A stretch of 64,000 nucleotides of DNA from Diphasiastrum complanatum (GCA_029204225.1 CM055096.1:32304305-32368304); one strand, 5' to 3'. Counted from the first letter of the stretch, positions 20,125 to 32,053 are shown. Translations and numbers: made by a program. Notes: a model not told the origin generated them from the letters alone.

Positions 20125-22160
20125 ATGGAAGGTTTGCCAAACGTTGATATTCAAGGACTTCTAAATTTATTGTTCAATGAGCAAGGCATAAAAGTCATTC
20201 AAGAATTTTTGGACCTTTCCAAAAAGAACACCTCCACTTCAAGTGCCATTGAAAGTGGTCATGATTTTCATAAAATCAACGAGGCCACTAGATCGGATGG
20301 CTCACTTGCACGAAGTGCGCAATAATTTACTAGAGTCGAGGGCCTCATCACTATCTAGTGATGTTAGTTGGATTTTCGTGTCATCACTACCTAGTGATGT
20401 CGGACATTCTGTGATAGAAGATGCTGAAGTATGGGGTGACCTACTCCAGGCCAATGTCACTTTGCCCTTTTGTGTGTTGTGGAAATACACTAAACAATGG
20501 AGGCAGGAGTTAGGCATCATGGACAAAACTCAAGACTTAGCTCCTGAACTTCCTGAAGTCACCTTACACCTCACAAATCCATTCAGTGAGCAAGGCAACA
20601 TTGCGGCTGCCAACCATCTACTCAAACTCACGAGTAGGATCTGCTATATTGGGTGGGGGATATGGAGTCAACATCATATTTACTTCACTAATGAAAGAAT
20701 GGGGACTACAAGATCATTTGAATAGGCCAAATTGTCAACTCCGAATGGCTGTTTAAAGTGTTGTTCGCAAGGTGTAATACCAAGCGTATTGGTCAAAATC
20801 GTCGGGTTGAAATTTACACTTGATCTGGTTGTTTTGGACATTTCTAACAATAACACCTACTCTTATGAAGTCTTGCTTGGTCGCCCCTGGCTCTCTAATG
20901 TCTATGTAGTGCATGACTAGAATAAATTACTAGTAACGTTTGGCAATCGGGACCAGTCAGTGACCATCGATTCTGTAGGAAAAATCAAGCTCGCACGTGT
21001 AGTAGATGATGGATTTTCCACTACCGTGAAACTCGAGAAATGGGACACTACACGCAGCCTACTAATATCATCAACTAGAGTCATAGTTTAGCAACGATTG
21101 ATTGTGTCAATGCAGAATATTGTGCCATAAATAGTAGAAGCACAAATAATGAAGAAGGGCCAGGTGAACCATCAATCACTTTGGATACTCCCATCTGTAA
21201 CGTCCGATCGATGAAATTCTCCCACACAATGATGAATTGTTGAATGTTGCTTGGCTACTGACTAATGAATCAGTTTTGTTGTATGTAGATGAGGAAAGTG
21301 TGTTGCAATCCCATCCACCCCATGACCTAGAAGAAATTTCTGACATGACTATTTTAGAATACATGGGAGCACTTCCACAACGTCTTATCTTGGAATCTCC
21401 TAAGCCATTATCGCCATGATTAAGATTACCATGTCAAAAAATCTACCTTCAAGTGGAATATCCATGATTCTGAGTCACTTTTTGCATGAGATGAGTCTTT
21501 TCTGCATGGAATACCTGATCCTAAACCCCATCTGCGGAAAGACCAACCATCATTTTCTACTGACGCTTTGAAGAGAAAAATGGCTATGAAAGAGAAAATG
21601 AAACGTCCCATCGTAATGGAACCACCCAAGGATTGGGTGGACGCAAGTGCATGACGATGCACCTTCAGGGCAAGCATCTCCACCATCAGCTACCAAACCT
21701 TCCACTTTCAAGTCCACAAGGAAAATCAAGCCTAAGGTGCCTTATGCACCAGAAGGCCCCGACATGCCACAATACTTCAAGGACTATACAATTGAGGATG
21801 TCACTATTCATCTTCCCCAAGCCCAACAACGTGAACCACAGGGGGATGCCCCTTTTAATGGACCAGCCCGAATGGTCATGTTAAATTTGCAGTATCCAGA
21901 GGAAGGTGAGGACAAAATTATCCATATAGGTGCCCACCTTAATCGAGAACAGTGTAGAGCACTAGAGAAACTGCTTCAAAGTATCACCATGTTTTTGCAT
22001 GGTCATACAAGGATATGAAAGGTATGAGTCCCACGGTAGTCGTACATCCCATACCCTTACAACCTGATGCTACCCCAGTAGCTAGCCATCCCTATAGATG
22101 TGATCCCATCTAAGGAGCCAAGATCAAGGAAAAGTTACAACGCTTATTGGATGTCAACTC
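20125..22160 (+). pseudogene. Ty3/gypsy relic I: gag tail, protease, pol linker
   Basis: Broken frames of a gypsy polyprotein. A protease remnant near 20650-20920 reads GGGYGVNII, then SLMKEWGLQ and PNCQLRMA, then GVIPSVLVKIVGL and EVLLGRPWL. The catalytic Asp position is Gly here. Further on, NREQCRALEKLLQSI is followed in another frame by WSYKDMKGMSP and HPIPLQPDATPV, the linker just before RT that is typical of plant gypsy elements. Sequence then reads KIKEKLQRLLDVN and breaks off near 22160, where minus-strand gypsy integrase sequence starts. Many stops make it non-functional. The 5' border is uncertain; residues from about 20125 may be gag. Confidence 0.7.
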
Positions 22161-22643
22161 TTTCCCACGAATCATCATTCTCAATCTGACCCTTCCATCT
22201 AATCAAGCACTCACAGATAGAATGATTTTTCAATTGTTTACCTATGATCTTGAGTACTCTTTCAAGTTCCAAAGATACACTAAGTGCTAAATCTTTCAAA
22301 TGGGTAAGATCCTCATCAGATCCAACTATATCACCTTCATGTAAACTTAGTTTATGTCAGCTTACATGAAACACTGAATGAGCAGTCAACTTGTCCTCAA
22401 ATCAAATTCGTCAGCTAAAGAAATAATTTTCTTAACAGTTTGAAGTGATCTACAATATCTAGTAGACAAATTATAATGCTTTTCAGTACGCATAGTCTTA
22501 GAGTCTTTTGGTATTCTAAGATATACCCAATCATCAACTTTAAAAATCTTTGAGAGATCTCTAAAAATTGGCATAGTGCTTAGCTCTGTACTAAGCACTA
22601 CGCATAATATCACATGCCAATTGCAACAATTCTTACATATCAT
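22145..22643 (-). pseudogene. Ty3/gypsy relic J: integrase C-terminus, chromodomain-like
   Basis: Minus-strand frames read KIFKVDDWVYLRIPKD and YCRSLQTVKKI, the GPF-type region after the integrase core. FHVS, a gap and then CLIRWKGQIENDDSWERVD follow. The last motif matches the chromodomain pattern WKG...WE found at the end of chromovirus integrases, which guides insertion to chromatin marks. Stops break it. It meets relic I in inverted orientation near 22150. Confidence 0.6.
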
Positions 22644-22649
22644 GTGGGA

Positions 22650-22990
22650 AATCTACAACTTTCTAGATTTAATAGACTTTGTCTCCACATTCACTGGAGA
22701 TCTAGGCTGAAAATCATACATAAGCATAAACGAACTATAACATGTAGTAGAGAATATTTTCTACTACTATAAGCAAACTCAATTAAAAAGTAATGGAGGC
22801 TTCAGATTTTCATATTTGATCATTCTATTTGATTGCTCTTGGTTGTAAGATCTTAGTTTGCTAATCTAGATCAAGATTTGGTGACTAGTTTTGCATTGGA
22901 TAGGTGTGTCAATCAATCAATCACTTTTGTAGCTTTAAATAGACTCATTTATGGTCCTTTGTACTATATTTTCAGCATTGTATTAGAGCC
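22650..22990 (+). repeat. Copia LTR end plus PBS
   Basis: The segment ends TTTTCAGCA followed by TTGTATTAGAGCC (22978-22990), a variant initiator-tRNA-Met PBS. The next bases (AAGTACAAGAGG) resemble those after the PBS of copia E at 50537 (TTGGTACAAGAGG), so it is probably the same family. The left end is unknown. Confidence 0.5.
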
Positions 22991-23056
22991 AAGTACAAGA
23001 GGATAATCATTGATCAAAGGACTATCCTTTGCTAGAAAGCTAGTCTTGAGAGGGTG

Positions 23057-23361
23057 AGTATGCATGCTACCAGGCCTCACACTGGGCTAGGAGGGGCTTG
23101 CTCCATATCAGGGAGTAGGCAAGGTTGGCTGGATCAGTTAGTGTTTGCCATATTGTGGTGTTAGGATCTATTACACAGCGGAACATGATCCAGGCAATAA
23201 CTATCCATACGTGGCACTAACGTAGCCGACTACAGTATGCATGCTACCAGGCCTCACACTGGGCTAGGAGGGGCTTGCTCCATATCAGGGAGTAGGCAAG
23301 GTTGGCTGGATCAGTTAGTGTTTGCCATATTGTGGTGTTAGGATCTATTACACAGCGGAAC
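23057..23361 (+). repeat. Exact 128-bp direct duplication
   Basis: AGTATGCATGCTACCAGG...CAGCGGAAC occurs identically at 23057-23184 and 23234-23361 (period 177, 49-bp spacer). No mismatch was found by eye. The unit is GC-richer than its surroundings and probably lies in copia leader sequence. Confidence 0.9.
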
Positions 23362-24120
23362 GTTCCGGATCGTGGACGTTCTGGGACCAGAAACTCTGTC
23401 CCGGAACTCTTTCTCATGGATTTGTGCATGTGCCTCAAAACGAATTGGGAATGTTATGGATCAGGCATGCAATAGTTGTTTAGCTACATGAAGAGTTGCA
23501 AGTCTGTCGGACTATCTTTTAGAACATAGATGTGGTAGTTTCTAACTTTCTAGAAGATTTTCCTCACTAGTTGTACTGTTTGGAGCTTTGATCTTGAAAA
23601 TCCTTTGATGCTTTTGATGCTTAGAGGTTGGTGCTTGAAGATTTTGAAAGTTTTTGGAGTTTTTGAAGTTTTTGCTTTCTAAAGTTTTTGAAGTCATGCT
23701 ATTTTTTTTAAAGATAAAGTTTGGTTCGCAACCACTTGGTTCGTGACCACTTCGAACCACAGACTTAGGTGGGCGCGTGGGCTTGGGTGGGCTCAGGTGG
23801 GTGCGCGGGTCCTCGACAATTTTCTTACATGTCACTAACATAAAAAAAAAAAAAAAAAAACTTAAAACATGTCATACTATTCTTTATTCTTTTATAAGTT
23901 CTAAGATAATCTTGTAAATTACTTAAATTTAATGTCTTATTATTTTAAAAATTGTTTTCTAAAATAAAAACATTAAATGTCTTGTCTCACTTTCACTTGT
24001 CCTTAAAAGAATGAGACAAGACATTTAAATTTTTATATTTTGTAAATGAATTCTCACCCTTTTATTTAATAACTAAAGTAATGATTTGTTTTTGCATACA
24101 ATTATATTTTGACACCTTGC
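23362..24120. other. AT-rich spacer
   Basis: Contains Phe/Lys-rich pseudo-frames, an A-tract at about 23841-23860, and nothing I can name. Confidence 0.5.
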
Positions 24121-24602
24121 AGGCTGTGGGCACAAGAAAATTTGCATTTTGTAACCTTGTAGGCCATCAGAGTACGACGACATTAAAAAATAAATTTTTT
24201 TTTGTCACACGTGGCAAAAATTGTCGTGGCAGTGCCACGCAAACTTGAATCCTAAAAATGCTTTAAATAGAGCGTTTTTGAACGCATTTCTTCACTAGTT
24301 TTTTGCATAGTGTTTGTTGTTATTGCTTCATAAACTTACACATCAAGAGAGAAAAGATAGTTATTGCTAATCTTTAATAGTTTGTCTTTGATTGATTGAT
24401 TTGTAGAATAAAAAGGATGATGGCTTTTGAAAAGAAAGGGCTTTTGATAAAGACAAGCAAATGAGGTATGTCACACGTCTTCTTCATATGAATATTTTGT
24501 GATTTCATTCAAATAAATGAAACTCATTAACAAACAAGAAAGATTAATAAAAATGATTATTAGATAATATAAGCAAATGAGATGAATGTAGCAAGAATTT
24601 AC

Positions 24603-25482
24603 CATAGGATGAATGCCTTGTGGAGCAAGATGGTCCACCAAGGCATTGTAGCCTTGTTGGTACCCAATCTTATATTCGGCATTTGTGTATTTTCTCCCAA
24701 AATCTCTGTACTATACAAACATGAATACCATCATTTAGATACAAAACATGATTAGTAATTAAAAACATTACTAAAATAATTATAATAAAATCAAACTACA
24801 AAAGCAACACTTACAAATTGGGCTTGTAAACTGGATTTCCCACCCGAGCCAAGGTGAGATTGGCCCAAGAGATTGATTCTTGATTTCATCGCTTCCCGTT
24901 GTTGTTTGAAGCGATCCGGATTCGGATGTTTGAACTCGTGTATCACCTTTGCCCATTCTTTCTTTGAAGCCCATCCCGGCCTTTTTTTTTCATTTTTTAC
25001 ATATCTTCATAAGGATTGAAGCTTATGACAAATATGCATACACATATTCGTCAATGCCCACACCTCCCCAAATCTATTTGATTGAGGAAACTCACATTCA
25101 AAAGCGCAAGTATCTTATTCTTGTCATCTTGGTTTTGTTGCTCCCAAGGAGTGAATAAGTTATGGCCAAAATATTTGAGAGCAAGGTCGTGCATCCTATT
25201 GATGACGACGTTGCCTTTAGTATCCTTGATGATGGAGCCATCATCTTCTAAATTATAAAATGAATTGGATGATTCCTTCGATGGATGTCCCATCGAAGGA
25301 TTACCTCTATTGGAATCGGGCTCCTCTTCGGAAAGACAAAGATGTTTCAATCTTTGTCTCTCATCGGGAGATAGCGAACAATAAAAGTCCGCAATCTGAT
25401 TGGAACCGGATCCTCCTCTTGCACTAGAAGCACTAGAAGAAGATCTTGGTCTTCTCCTAGAACCACTACCACTAGAAGACAT
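24603..25482 (-). CDS. Gene Y: unknown, splice-intact three-exon gene
   Basis: Exons 25482-25096 (387 nt; donor AAT|GTGAGT), 24961-24815 (147 nt; acceptor TTCAAAG, donor TTT|GTAAGT) and 24710-24603 (108 nt; acceptor TTTGTATAG, donor ATG|GTAAAT) are all phase 0 and join without a stop into at least 214 residues. A further 3' exon is probable. The N-terminus is Ser/Arg/Gly-rich and disordered (MSSSGSGSRRRPRSSSS). Next comes CSLSPDERQRLKHL, then GHNLFTPWEQQNQDDKNKIL, KEWAKVIHEFKHPNPDRFKQ, SRINLLGQSHLGSGGKSS and YKIGYQQGYNALVDHL. The central part is reminiscent of plant En/Spm-type transposon proteins, but this is a memory-based resemblance. It lies between GCCACGCG motif clusters. Confidence 0.55.
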
Positions 25483-25604
25483 TGTGTGTGTAAAGAGGGA
25501 GAAAAGAGAGAGATAAAAGCTTAACAAATGTTAAGCAAAAAAAAAGAGCTTGAGAAAAAGAGAAATCTTGAGAAAGAGAGAGCTTAAGAAAAGTAAAACT
25601 TCAA

Positions 25605-25606
<2 letters not shown>

Positions 25607-25679
<73 letters not shown>
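25607..25679 (+). repeat. Compound microsatellite (GT)n(GA)n
   Basis: About 23 GT units run directly into about 14 GA units, upstream of gene Y. It recurs 50 bp away, so the two probably arose by local duplication with flanking GAGAGCTT sequence. Confidence 0.95.
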
Positions 25680-25728
25680 TATGGAAGCCTAACATATGTA
25701 GAGAGCTTGACAAAGAGAGAGCTTAAAA

Positions 25729-25729
<1 letters not shown>

Positions 25730-25812
<83 letters not shown>
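25730..25812 (+). repeat. Compound microsatellite (GT)n(GA)n, second copy
   Basis: About 26 GT units run into about 15 GA units. Long His-Thr and Ser-Leu pseudo-frames across it are artefacts. Confidence 0.95.
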
Positions 25813-25814
<2 letters not shown>

Positions 25815-25920
25815 AATCTCATTTCGTGCACTTTTCTTTTGTGCAAAAAATTCTGCGTGGTACATCCACGCGTGGTAGAACCATGCCCATGCTATTTTCC
25901 AAAATCTTAATCTTGGAAAT

Positions 25921-26137
25921 TTGCCATGCCGTGGCAAATTTCTAGAGAAAATGCAAAAAAATTTGCCACGCGTGGCACAGGTGCCACGCGTGGCAATATT
26001 TTCCAGAGAACACCCCAGAAATTTGATGTGGCAAATCAAATTTTTGGAATGCTCTCTGGAAAATATTGCCACGCGTGGCACAGCCACGCGAAGCAAACTG
26101 CGTGGTTGTGCCACGCATGGTATAGCCACGCGTGGCA
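25921..26137. repeat. TGCCACGCGTGGCA palindrome array with long hairpin
   Basis: The 14-bp perfect palindrome TGCCACGCGTGGCA occurs at 25964, 25982 and 26067. Near-copies lie at 25922, 26109 and 26124. The stretch 25982-26025 pairs with 26037-26080 as an imperfect stem of about 44 bp (shared core GGCAATATTTTCCAGAGA) with a loop of about 11 bases. Confidence 0.85.
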
Positions 26138-26289
26138 GAACCATGAAGTTTAATTTTTTTGAAATTCCCACATTATCAATGGCAGGGCGAAAAAAATGTC
26201 CCTCTGGCGAGTAGAGTTGGAGGAAAAATAACAAGGCAAATTGTTTTCACTAGCAGCTAATTAATCATTGACTAAGAATGTAGTTAATG

Positions 26290-26292
<3 letters not shown>

Positions 26293-26340
<48 letters not shown>

Positions 26341-26360
26341 CTCCTCCTCCTCCTCCTCCT
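26293..26360 (+). repeat. Microsatellite (CT)n(CCT)n
   Basis: About 22 CT units are followed by about 8 CCT units. Confidence 0.95.
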
Positions 26361-28340
26361 GCGTGATCTCTATAATGTAATAATGATCGACACATTAGCG
26401 TCAATAAAAGTAAATTCTTTGAATGTTCTGAACGGTTGCATTTCAATCACCCGATGTTCATAGATCACCCTTCGAGTTCTGAATGGCCATCTCCTAGTAG
26501 CTTAATAGATTATCTTACCTTGTATTTTAGTTGTCTCTGTTATCTGTAAGCGATTTTCTGTTGATACGTAAGAGAAAAACTATAATGTCACCAAATAAAA
26601 AAGTCTCAGAAAGTTGTGAATGTTTTGAAACTTTTGAAAAGGATCTGAATTTTTTTGAGGTGGATTTCAAAGTCTGTTGGACATTCATTGGACAACATTA
26701 TTTCGGAGGTTTCTCAATCGCTTGCAGACTGTTCATTTCAAGCTTCGTAGAGGTTCTGCGGAAACACCAAAGAAGAAGGAGCGCCAACGCACGTTTCAGA
26801 CTGTGAAGGTTGAGAGCATTCGCCGGTGATGTGGTGAGTTCCAAGATGACTATAGTCACCCATGATACCAATGACATGGCCAACAACAATGATGTGCCAA
26901 CTAATGTGTTCAAGGTTGTGCAAGTGCCAAAACCTAAATTGATGGAAAGTGCCAATGTGATCAATGCATTTTGGGCTAGATCTATAATTGATTTGTGTAT
27001 GGATCTATTCAAATTACTTGTCGATTTGTCTATTTGACCTGGATCTAGTCACTAATGCTTCAAGTGTTTACATTTGACCTGATAGAATGCAAGTGGATGA
27101 CATATGCACTCAAATGATTCTTCAATGTGATATAGACGTAATGTAGATGAGACATACATGAGCATTGCAATCAACTATGTTGATGGACACGGATTTATAT
27201 TGAATGCAAATGGATGGACATGTCATGAGGATATATACAATGTTGGATGCAATGATAACATGTTATATTGTGAATTGGAGGTTGAGAAGGGCTACATAAC
27301 ATCATAAGTAAAATAAAGGCTCATGATGAATAGATATGAATGTGTGCAACCTTTATTCTAAATGAGAATGAATTGTGTTTGTGGATGATATTTTTTGAAG
27401 AATGTTTTAACATGATTGCAGGGGGACGTTTTTGATTCTTAAGTCATGAAGCCCAAAAGTGAAAAAGAGCGCATAGTGATCTGAAGCTACAAGGTCAAAT
27501 GGTAAGAATAAAATGTGGAGTCTTGGTTGATATGCTAGAAACTGCAGCTTCCAATTTGGTGTTTCCAGACAATTAGTCTTGTGAGTAGTTATTGAAGTAA
27601 AGAGAATGCTATATTTGCTTGAATCAATTGAATCACTAAATAGATATTGAAAAATTTAATAAATAAAGATGAGTTTCAGGTACATCGGTTTATGTTTTGT
27701 GCCACTGATGTCACCTACACTTGGAAAGTGAATCCAAACATCACTATCTCACTAGAAACTAATAGTGGGGTTTGGTGTGTCCCAACAAGTCACATGTTTG
27801 CAACAATCGGAGGTGGATGCATTGAATCAAGGTGGTTATATTTTAGAGAAACATGTGCACCCGACCATGAAGTATCACAACAAATGGAAAAGTTACAAGA
27901 CACCCAAACAAAACCAGTGACAATCGAAATCACCCATGCACAAGCTCTACACCCTACATAACTTCTAAACACAGTCAAATGAGGCGATGCTCCAAAATCT
28001 AGAAAAGAGGATGAAGAAGATTTTTTGTAAAAAATTTATGTTTGAGAGGTAACTAAACATCCTAAGGACAAATTGAGAGTTTTGATAGCTCAAATATGAG
28101 TCTTACTCATCATGTTTCAATATGCATAGAGCCTTCATGCACTTGTCCAGATTTCTCTCCGAATATGGCTTCGAACAAGTATCTACCATGTGCACGTTTG
28201 TACTTTGTTTATTTATGTGTTAAGGGACTGGATGTGAACGAGAAATTTGCATTGTTGGTATTGCCTTCATGTGGTATGGCATAAATAGAACTAGGAAAGC
28301 TCATCAATTATCTTTGTTTTGTAGTTATCTGCTCGAAAAT
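26361..28340. other. Spacer with only weak open frames
   Basis: Three modest plus-strand frames (to 26806, 27037 and 27961) lack recognisable domains, splice context or homologous neighbours. The longest reads FMFCATDVTYTWKVNPNITI and is not recognised. I do not call genes here. Confidence 0.4.
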
Positions 28341-28354
28341 AATTAAAATTTGAT

Positions 28355-28625
28355 TATATGGTCTCGAATATCGTTACATCATCATCATTATTGGATATTG
28401 CAATTTTACTACTCTTTGTTCGAAAATAATAAAACTTTTTTATATGGCCTCAAATCTCATTTCATTGTCTTGATTGTTGAATATTGCAATTTCAAACTTT
28501 GTGATCAATATCTCCTAAAAGCTCATATCATTGTCTTCATTTTTGGATATTGCAGTTTCAAACAATATGGCCTAAAGGCTTGTTTTGTTGTCTTCATTGT
28601 TGGATATTGCAATTTATTATGTTGT
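28355..28625 (+). repeat. Degenerate tandem repeat, unit about 66-75 bp, ~4 copies
   Basis: The phrase TTGTCTTCATTGTTGGATATTGCAATTT or a close variant recurs near 28390, 28475, 28545 and 28605, each preceded by ATGGCCT-AAA-CTCAT. One frame shows the periodic peptide GLKSHFIVLIVEYCNF and variants. Confidence 0.8.
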
Positions 28626-28679
28626 TGTTGTTGCATTGAATTTTTGTTAATTGGAACTCTAAACACGACTATTTAAAAT

Positions 28680-30450
28680 ATAAAGATAAAAAACTCACTA
28701 AACTCGTAGATTATTACTCGCAATTTGTCCAACCCCGATTGAACACAATTACTTTTGTACTGATGCCACACCTAGCGCACAATTTGCAGTGTGTCGTTGG
28801 AATATACAGACATTGTGGATTCACGAGCCTCTGGAACCCGGGTCCATAGACTAGCACGAGTACGCGAGTCTAAGAAGAAAATGGGCAAGAAATGAGAAGC
28901 CAATCAATTCGTAAATATTATCATCAAACCGAAAAGGCCGAACAAAGCTATAATTGAAAAATCCACTATCATTGACCCCAACACGACACCATTCTAATCT
29001 TGGTCACTCACCCCATGCGAATACTTTAAGTAAGGCCATTAACTTTGATACTAAAAGTTTTTAGCCCGTTCTCATGGAATTTCATTGACAAATAAAAAAG
29101 GAGGAGTTTACTTTGAAGGGGTCTGTAGCTAAATCAGCAGGACTCAAAAAACATCTATCACTAGGAGTGAGAGAGAAAATTGAGAATTATCTAGGTTGTG
29201 ACATACGAATAACTCATCTGTGAAGGACATTGATAGAACCGTCATTCTAAGAGTCAAACAAGTGAATGGACACAAGAATGCACATTAGGAGAGTGGAACG
29301 AAAATCAAAAGAAAGAGCCATTTTGGCAAGGGCATAGTCAGCTCAAAGACAATGCTCTTAGACACTTCACACTTTTGTGAGTTGCCTCCAAAAAGTTATC
29401 GATGACAAGAAAACTCTAACGCCGTCAACAATACCATGCCTCTGAAGCACGGATAGTATAGATGAAAAGCTAATCTATGCTACATCTCACACTACTCTTG
29501 GAATTGGTTTAGTGAAAACACATATTGGAGTGGAAAAAGCCACTTAGAATCACTACATCCTAGCCTACGAGCTGAAAAGAGAAGGGTTCTTTGGAAAAAA
29601 TTGAAGGACTATGGGTGAGGGCTTTTGACTGCACTCGAACATACCGTAGGTGGATATTGTTCATTACCTGCACCTCGCAATTGCGCATCCGTGCATTAGC
29701 AGCTCGAGGATCCATATGACAAGTCACTACAGATCTCCTCCACCAAAGACTGCCTATTGTTGCCAACAAGTGGATATAATCCCCAATACGAGTCAGCTAC
29801 CATCTCCTACTGGTCATATCTCTAAGAGCCTAGAAAACTCAAATTGACTCGGGAGTACGGGGTAATCAATGGGGCCCCAGGGGTGGAAGTGGTCAGACTC
29901 TGATTACTTGCGTAAGGACAATGTGGGTCTTTCCCTCACTAAGGCGTTTTGGCTGGACCAATCCCTGGTCAAAATTTGTCCGAATAGAGCTCAATTGGAT
30001 AACAAATCTTAATGATTCCAAGAATAACAACTGAATTATATTCAACAGAACTTTGGGTATCTAGATTTGATTCTAGACTGTAATCTAAAGTTTTTAGTGG
30101 TTGAAGATGATTTTCATTATCATTTTGATATGCTTTCTATCTTTAATTACCAGTGGCATATAGAATGGGAATATCTAGCAATTCTGTCAGAGAATTCGGT
30201 TTAGAGAATATATCTAAAATCCAGTATTTTCCTGTTGGAAAAGATTTTCGAATGATTCTTACTTTCCCGAGTTATGTTGGATACATTAGTATCCTTTAAC
30301 TAGCAATGTGAGCTCGCAAGTTTGTGGGTGGGTTGTTAGATTTCTTATGCTTAGCCTTAACAAATCATTCAAGTAATGAGCATCCTGAAAACGGCCGAAG
30401 GCCAACAACATATTTCGGTCCTTCGCATTTTTTCCAAAACGTCATTTTTC
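28680..30450. other. Spacer without recognised genes
   Basis: Mixed-composition sequence of about 1.8 kb. The minus frame at 29560-29769 is too short and unrecognised. It may be old retroelement debris, but nothing specific supports that. Confidence 0.4.
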
Positions 30451-30459
30451 CTAAAAACA

Positions 30460-30960
30460 TTTTCGTTTTAAGGCACTGTCACCTTTTTCTCCTTTTTCGC
30501 ACCTTAGGGATTTTTGTGCCTTAATCATTTTTAAGACACATTCGTCTTTTTCTCATTTTTTGCAACTTTCGAGAAAAATGCGACACTTTGACCAAATTTT
30601 ATTTTAAAGGGACTGTCGGGTTTTTCGCATTTTTCACCTTCGGGAAAAATGCAACACTGTGACCAAAATCCATTTTAAAGACTGTCGTCTTTTTTGCATT
30701 TTTTGCACCTTCGAGAAAAATGCAACATTGTGACCAATATTCATTTTAAAGGCACTGTCGAGTTTTTCGCATTTTTCGCACCTTCGAAAAAAATGCGACA
30801 CTTTGACCAAAATTCATTTTAAAGGCATTGTTGGATTTTTTGCATTTTTTGCACCCTCAACATTAATGCGACACTGTGACCAAATTTCATTTTAAAAGCA
30901 TTGTCGAGTTTTTTGCATTTCTCTACCTTCGCTTTAAAGGCACCTTCGGAATTTATATGC
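30460..30960 (+). repeat. Tandem array of ~72-bp hairpin units
   Basis: ATTTTAAAG anchors recur at about 30601, 30672, 30743, 30816 and 30889 (spacing 71-73 bp), with weaker units outside. Each unit contains TTTTTCGCATTTTT, a short CACCT loop, then TTCGAAAAAATGCGAC, so every repeat can fold into a stem of about 10-12 bp. Confidence 0.85.
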
Positions 30961-31289
30961 TTTCTCTGTTCAAGGGCACTTTCGCGTTTTTTGGGTTTTC
31001 CAACAGTGGCAAACCGACATCGCCAACTTATCATCCACCCTAAAAACAATTGGGCCGCTAAATATCCCAAGGGCAGTTATCCACTTTGTACATATACAAA
31101 GACTGGCGTAAATAGCAATCAATGCTTGTAAGATATTTTTGAAGACACTTGTAAATATATACTACTAGCTGAATCAAGCAATGTAAGTGTTGTTTTAACA
31201 TTATAATCAGAGTCATCTATAGCCATCGGCATCACACTCAACAAGCTGAAGTTATCACTTTTGTCAAAATATTGAAAAATCTATCTAAT

Positions 31290-32053
31290 GTTGTGAGTAT
31301 GGGTCCTAAAAATGCCAAAGATGAATTGAGCTATTTTGGCTTAGTAAAGTCCCATCTTAGAATAAAATATTCAAGGTAGGTAGAAGTAGAAACTCGAGCT
31401 ACCATAGGAATTGCCATTTGTACTTTACATGCCACATTTAATGCATGAAAAGTCTAGGTGGCACAATTAGACATAGTGAGGTGGCTTGGATAAGTCTAGA
31501 TAGCTTGAGAGGTGGATCCACAACTCCAATTCAACTCAAAGTAGGAGGAGAGTCCATGGATCTATATATATGTGATGTACTCTCATTGAGAATATGATGA
31601 AATTTGTGTGTAATGCAAATTTGGAGACAAGCTCTTTGTGCCCTCTCTCTCCACGAGTTTTGTACTTCCTATTTTCTCTCTCTAGTCGAGTAGAGGCATT
31701 TATGATGTTTAGTCTTATGTTTTGTTGACAGATCTTGCTTGTAACACAATAATATTTCTTGTATGATCAGCTTTCCTATTGACAATCAATGCTAGTCTAA
31801 TCTTTATGGTATTATTGAGCTTAGGAGATCAAAAATACATGTGTAGGGCATCCCACACGTGTGAATTCAGCAACTTCAAGTCATTGTACTCGTTGTTGAT
31901 ATTAATCAGAGTGCAATTTTTCTGTCTTACTATTGTATTGTTCATTTGCGCAGTTCTGTATGAATGATTCATCTTGAATATTTCTGTTGCTAATTGTTGT
32001 GTTTCCATTCCTACACGACCACACTCAAGCTTCCACTACCAGTCATCCCCATG
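31290..32053 (+). repeat. Copia LTR candidate with degenerate PBS
   Basis: The body looks like an LTR: a TATATATAT near 31563, a CT-rich leader, and the end ACGACA followed by TGATATTAGAACAGG (32054-32068), a degraded initiator-tRNA-Met PBS. A copia gag start follows at 32206. The left border TGTTGTGAGTATGG is a guess. Confidence 0.5.

Larger units (their letters stand above)
24120..26220 (-). mobile_element. Candidate DNA transposon around gene Y (borders approximate)
   Basis: Gene Y is flanked on both sides by copies of a GCCACGCG/CACGTGGC motif. A few lie near 24210-24246 (TCACACGTGGCAAAAATTG, GTGGCAGTGCCACGC) and many at 25921-26137. Both outer edges carry GACATT next to a long A/T run (near 24180 and, inverted, near 26190). 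This layout, motif clusters just inside the ends of a unit with one gene, is that of a DNA transposon. Terminal repeats and a target duplication could not be fixed by eye. Confidence 0.35.

Noticed and set aside
25601-26234. Long minus-strand frames rich in His-Thr and Ser-Leu
   Set aside because: They translate GT/GA microsatellites and the palindrome array; the periodic composition explains the open frames.
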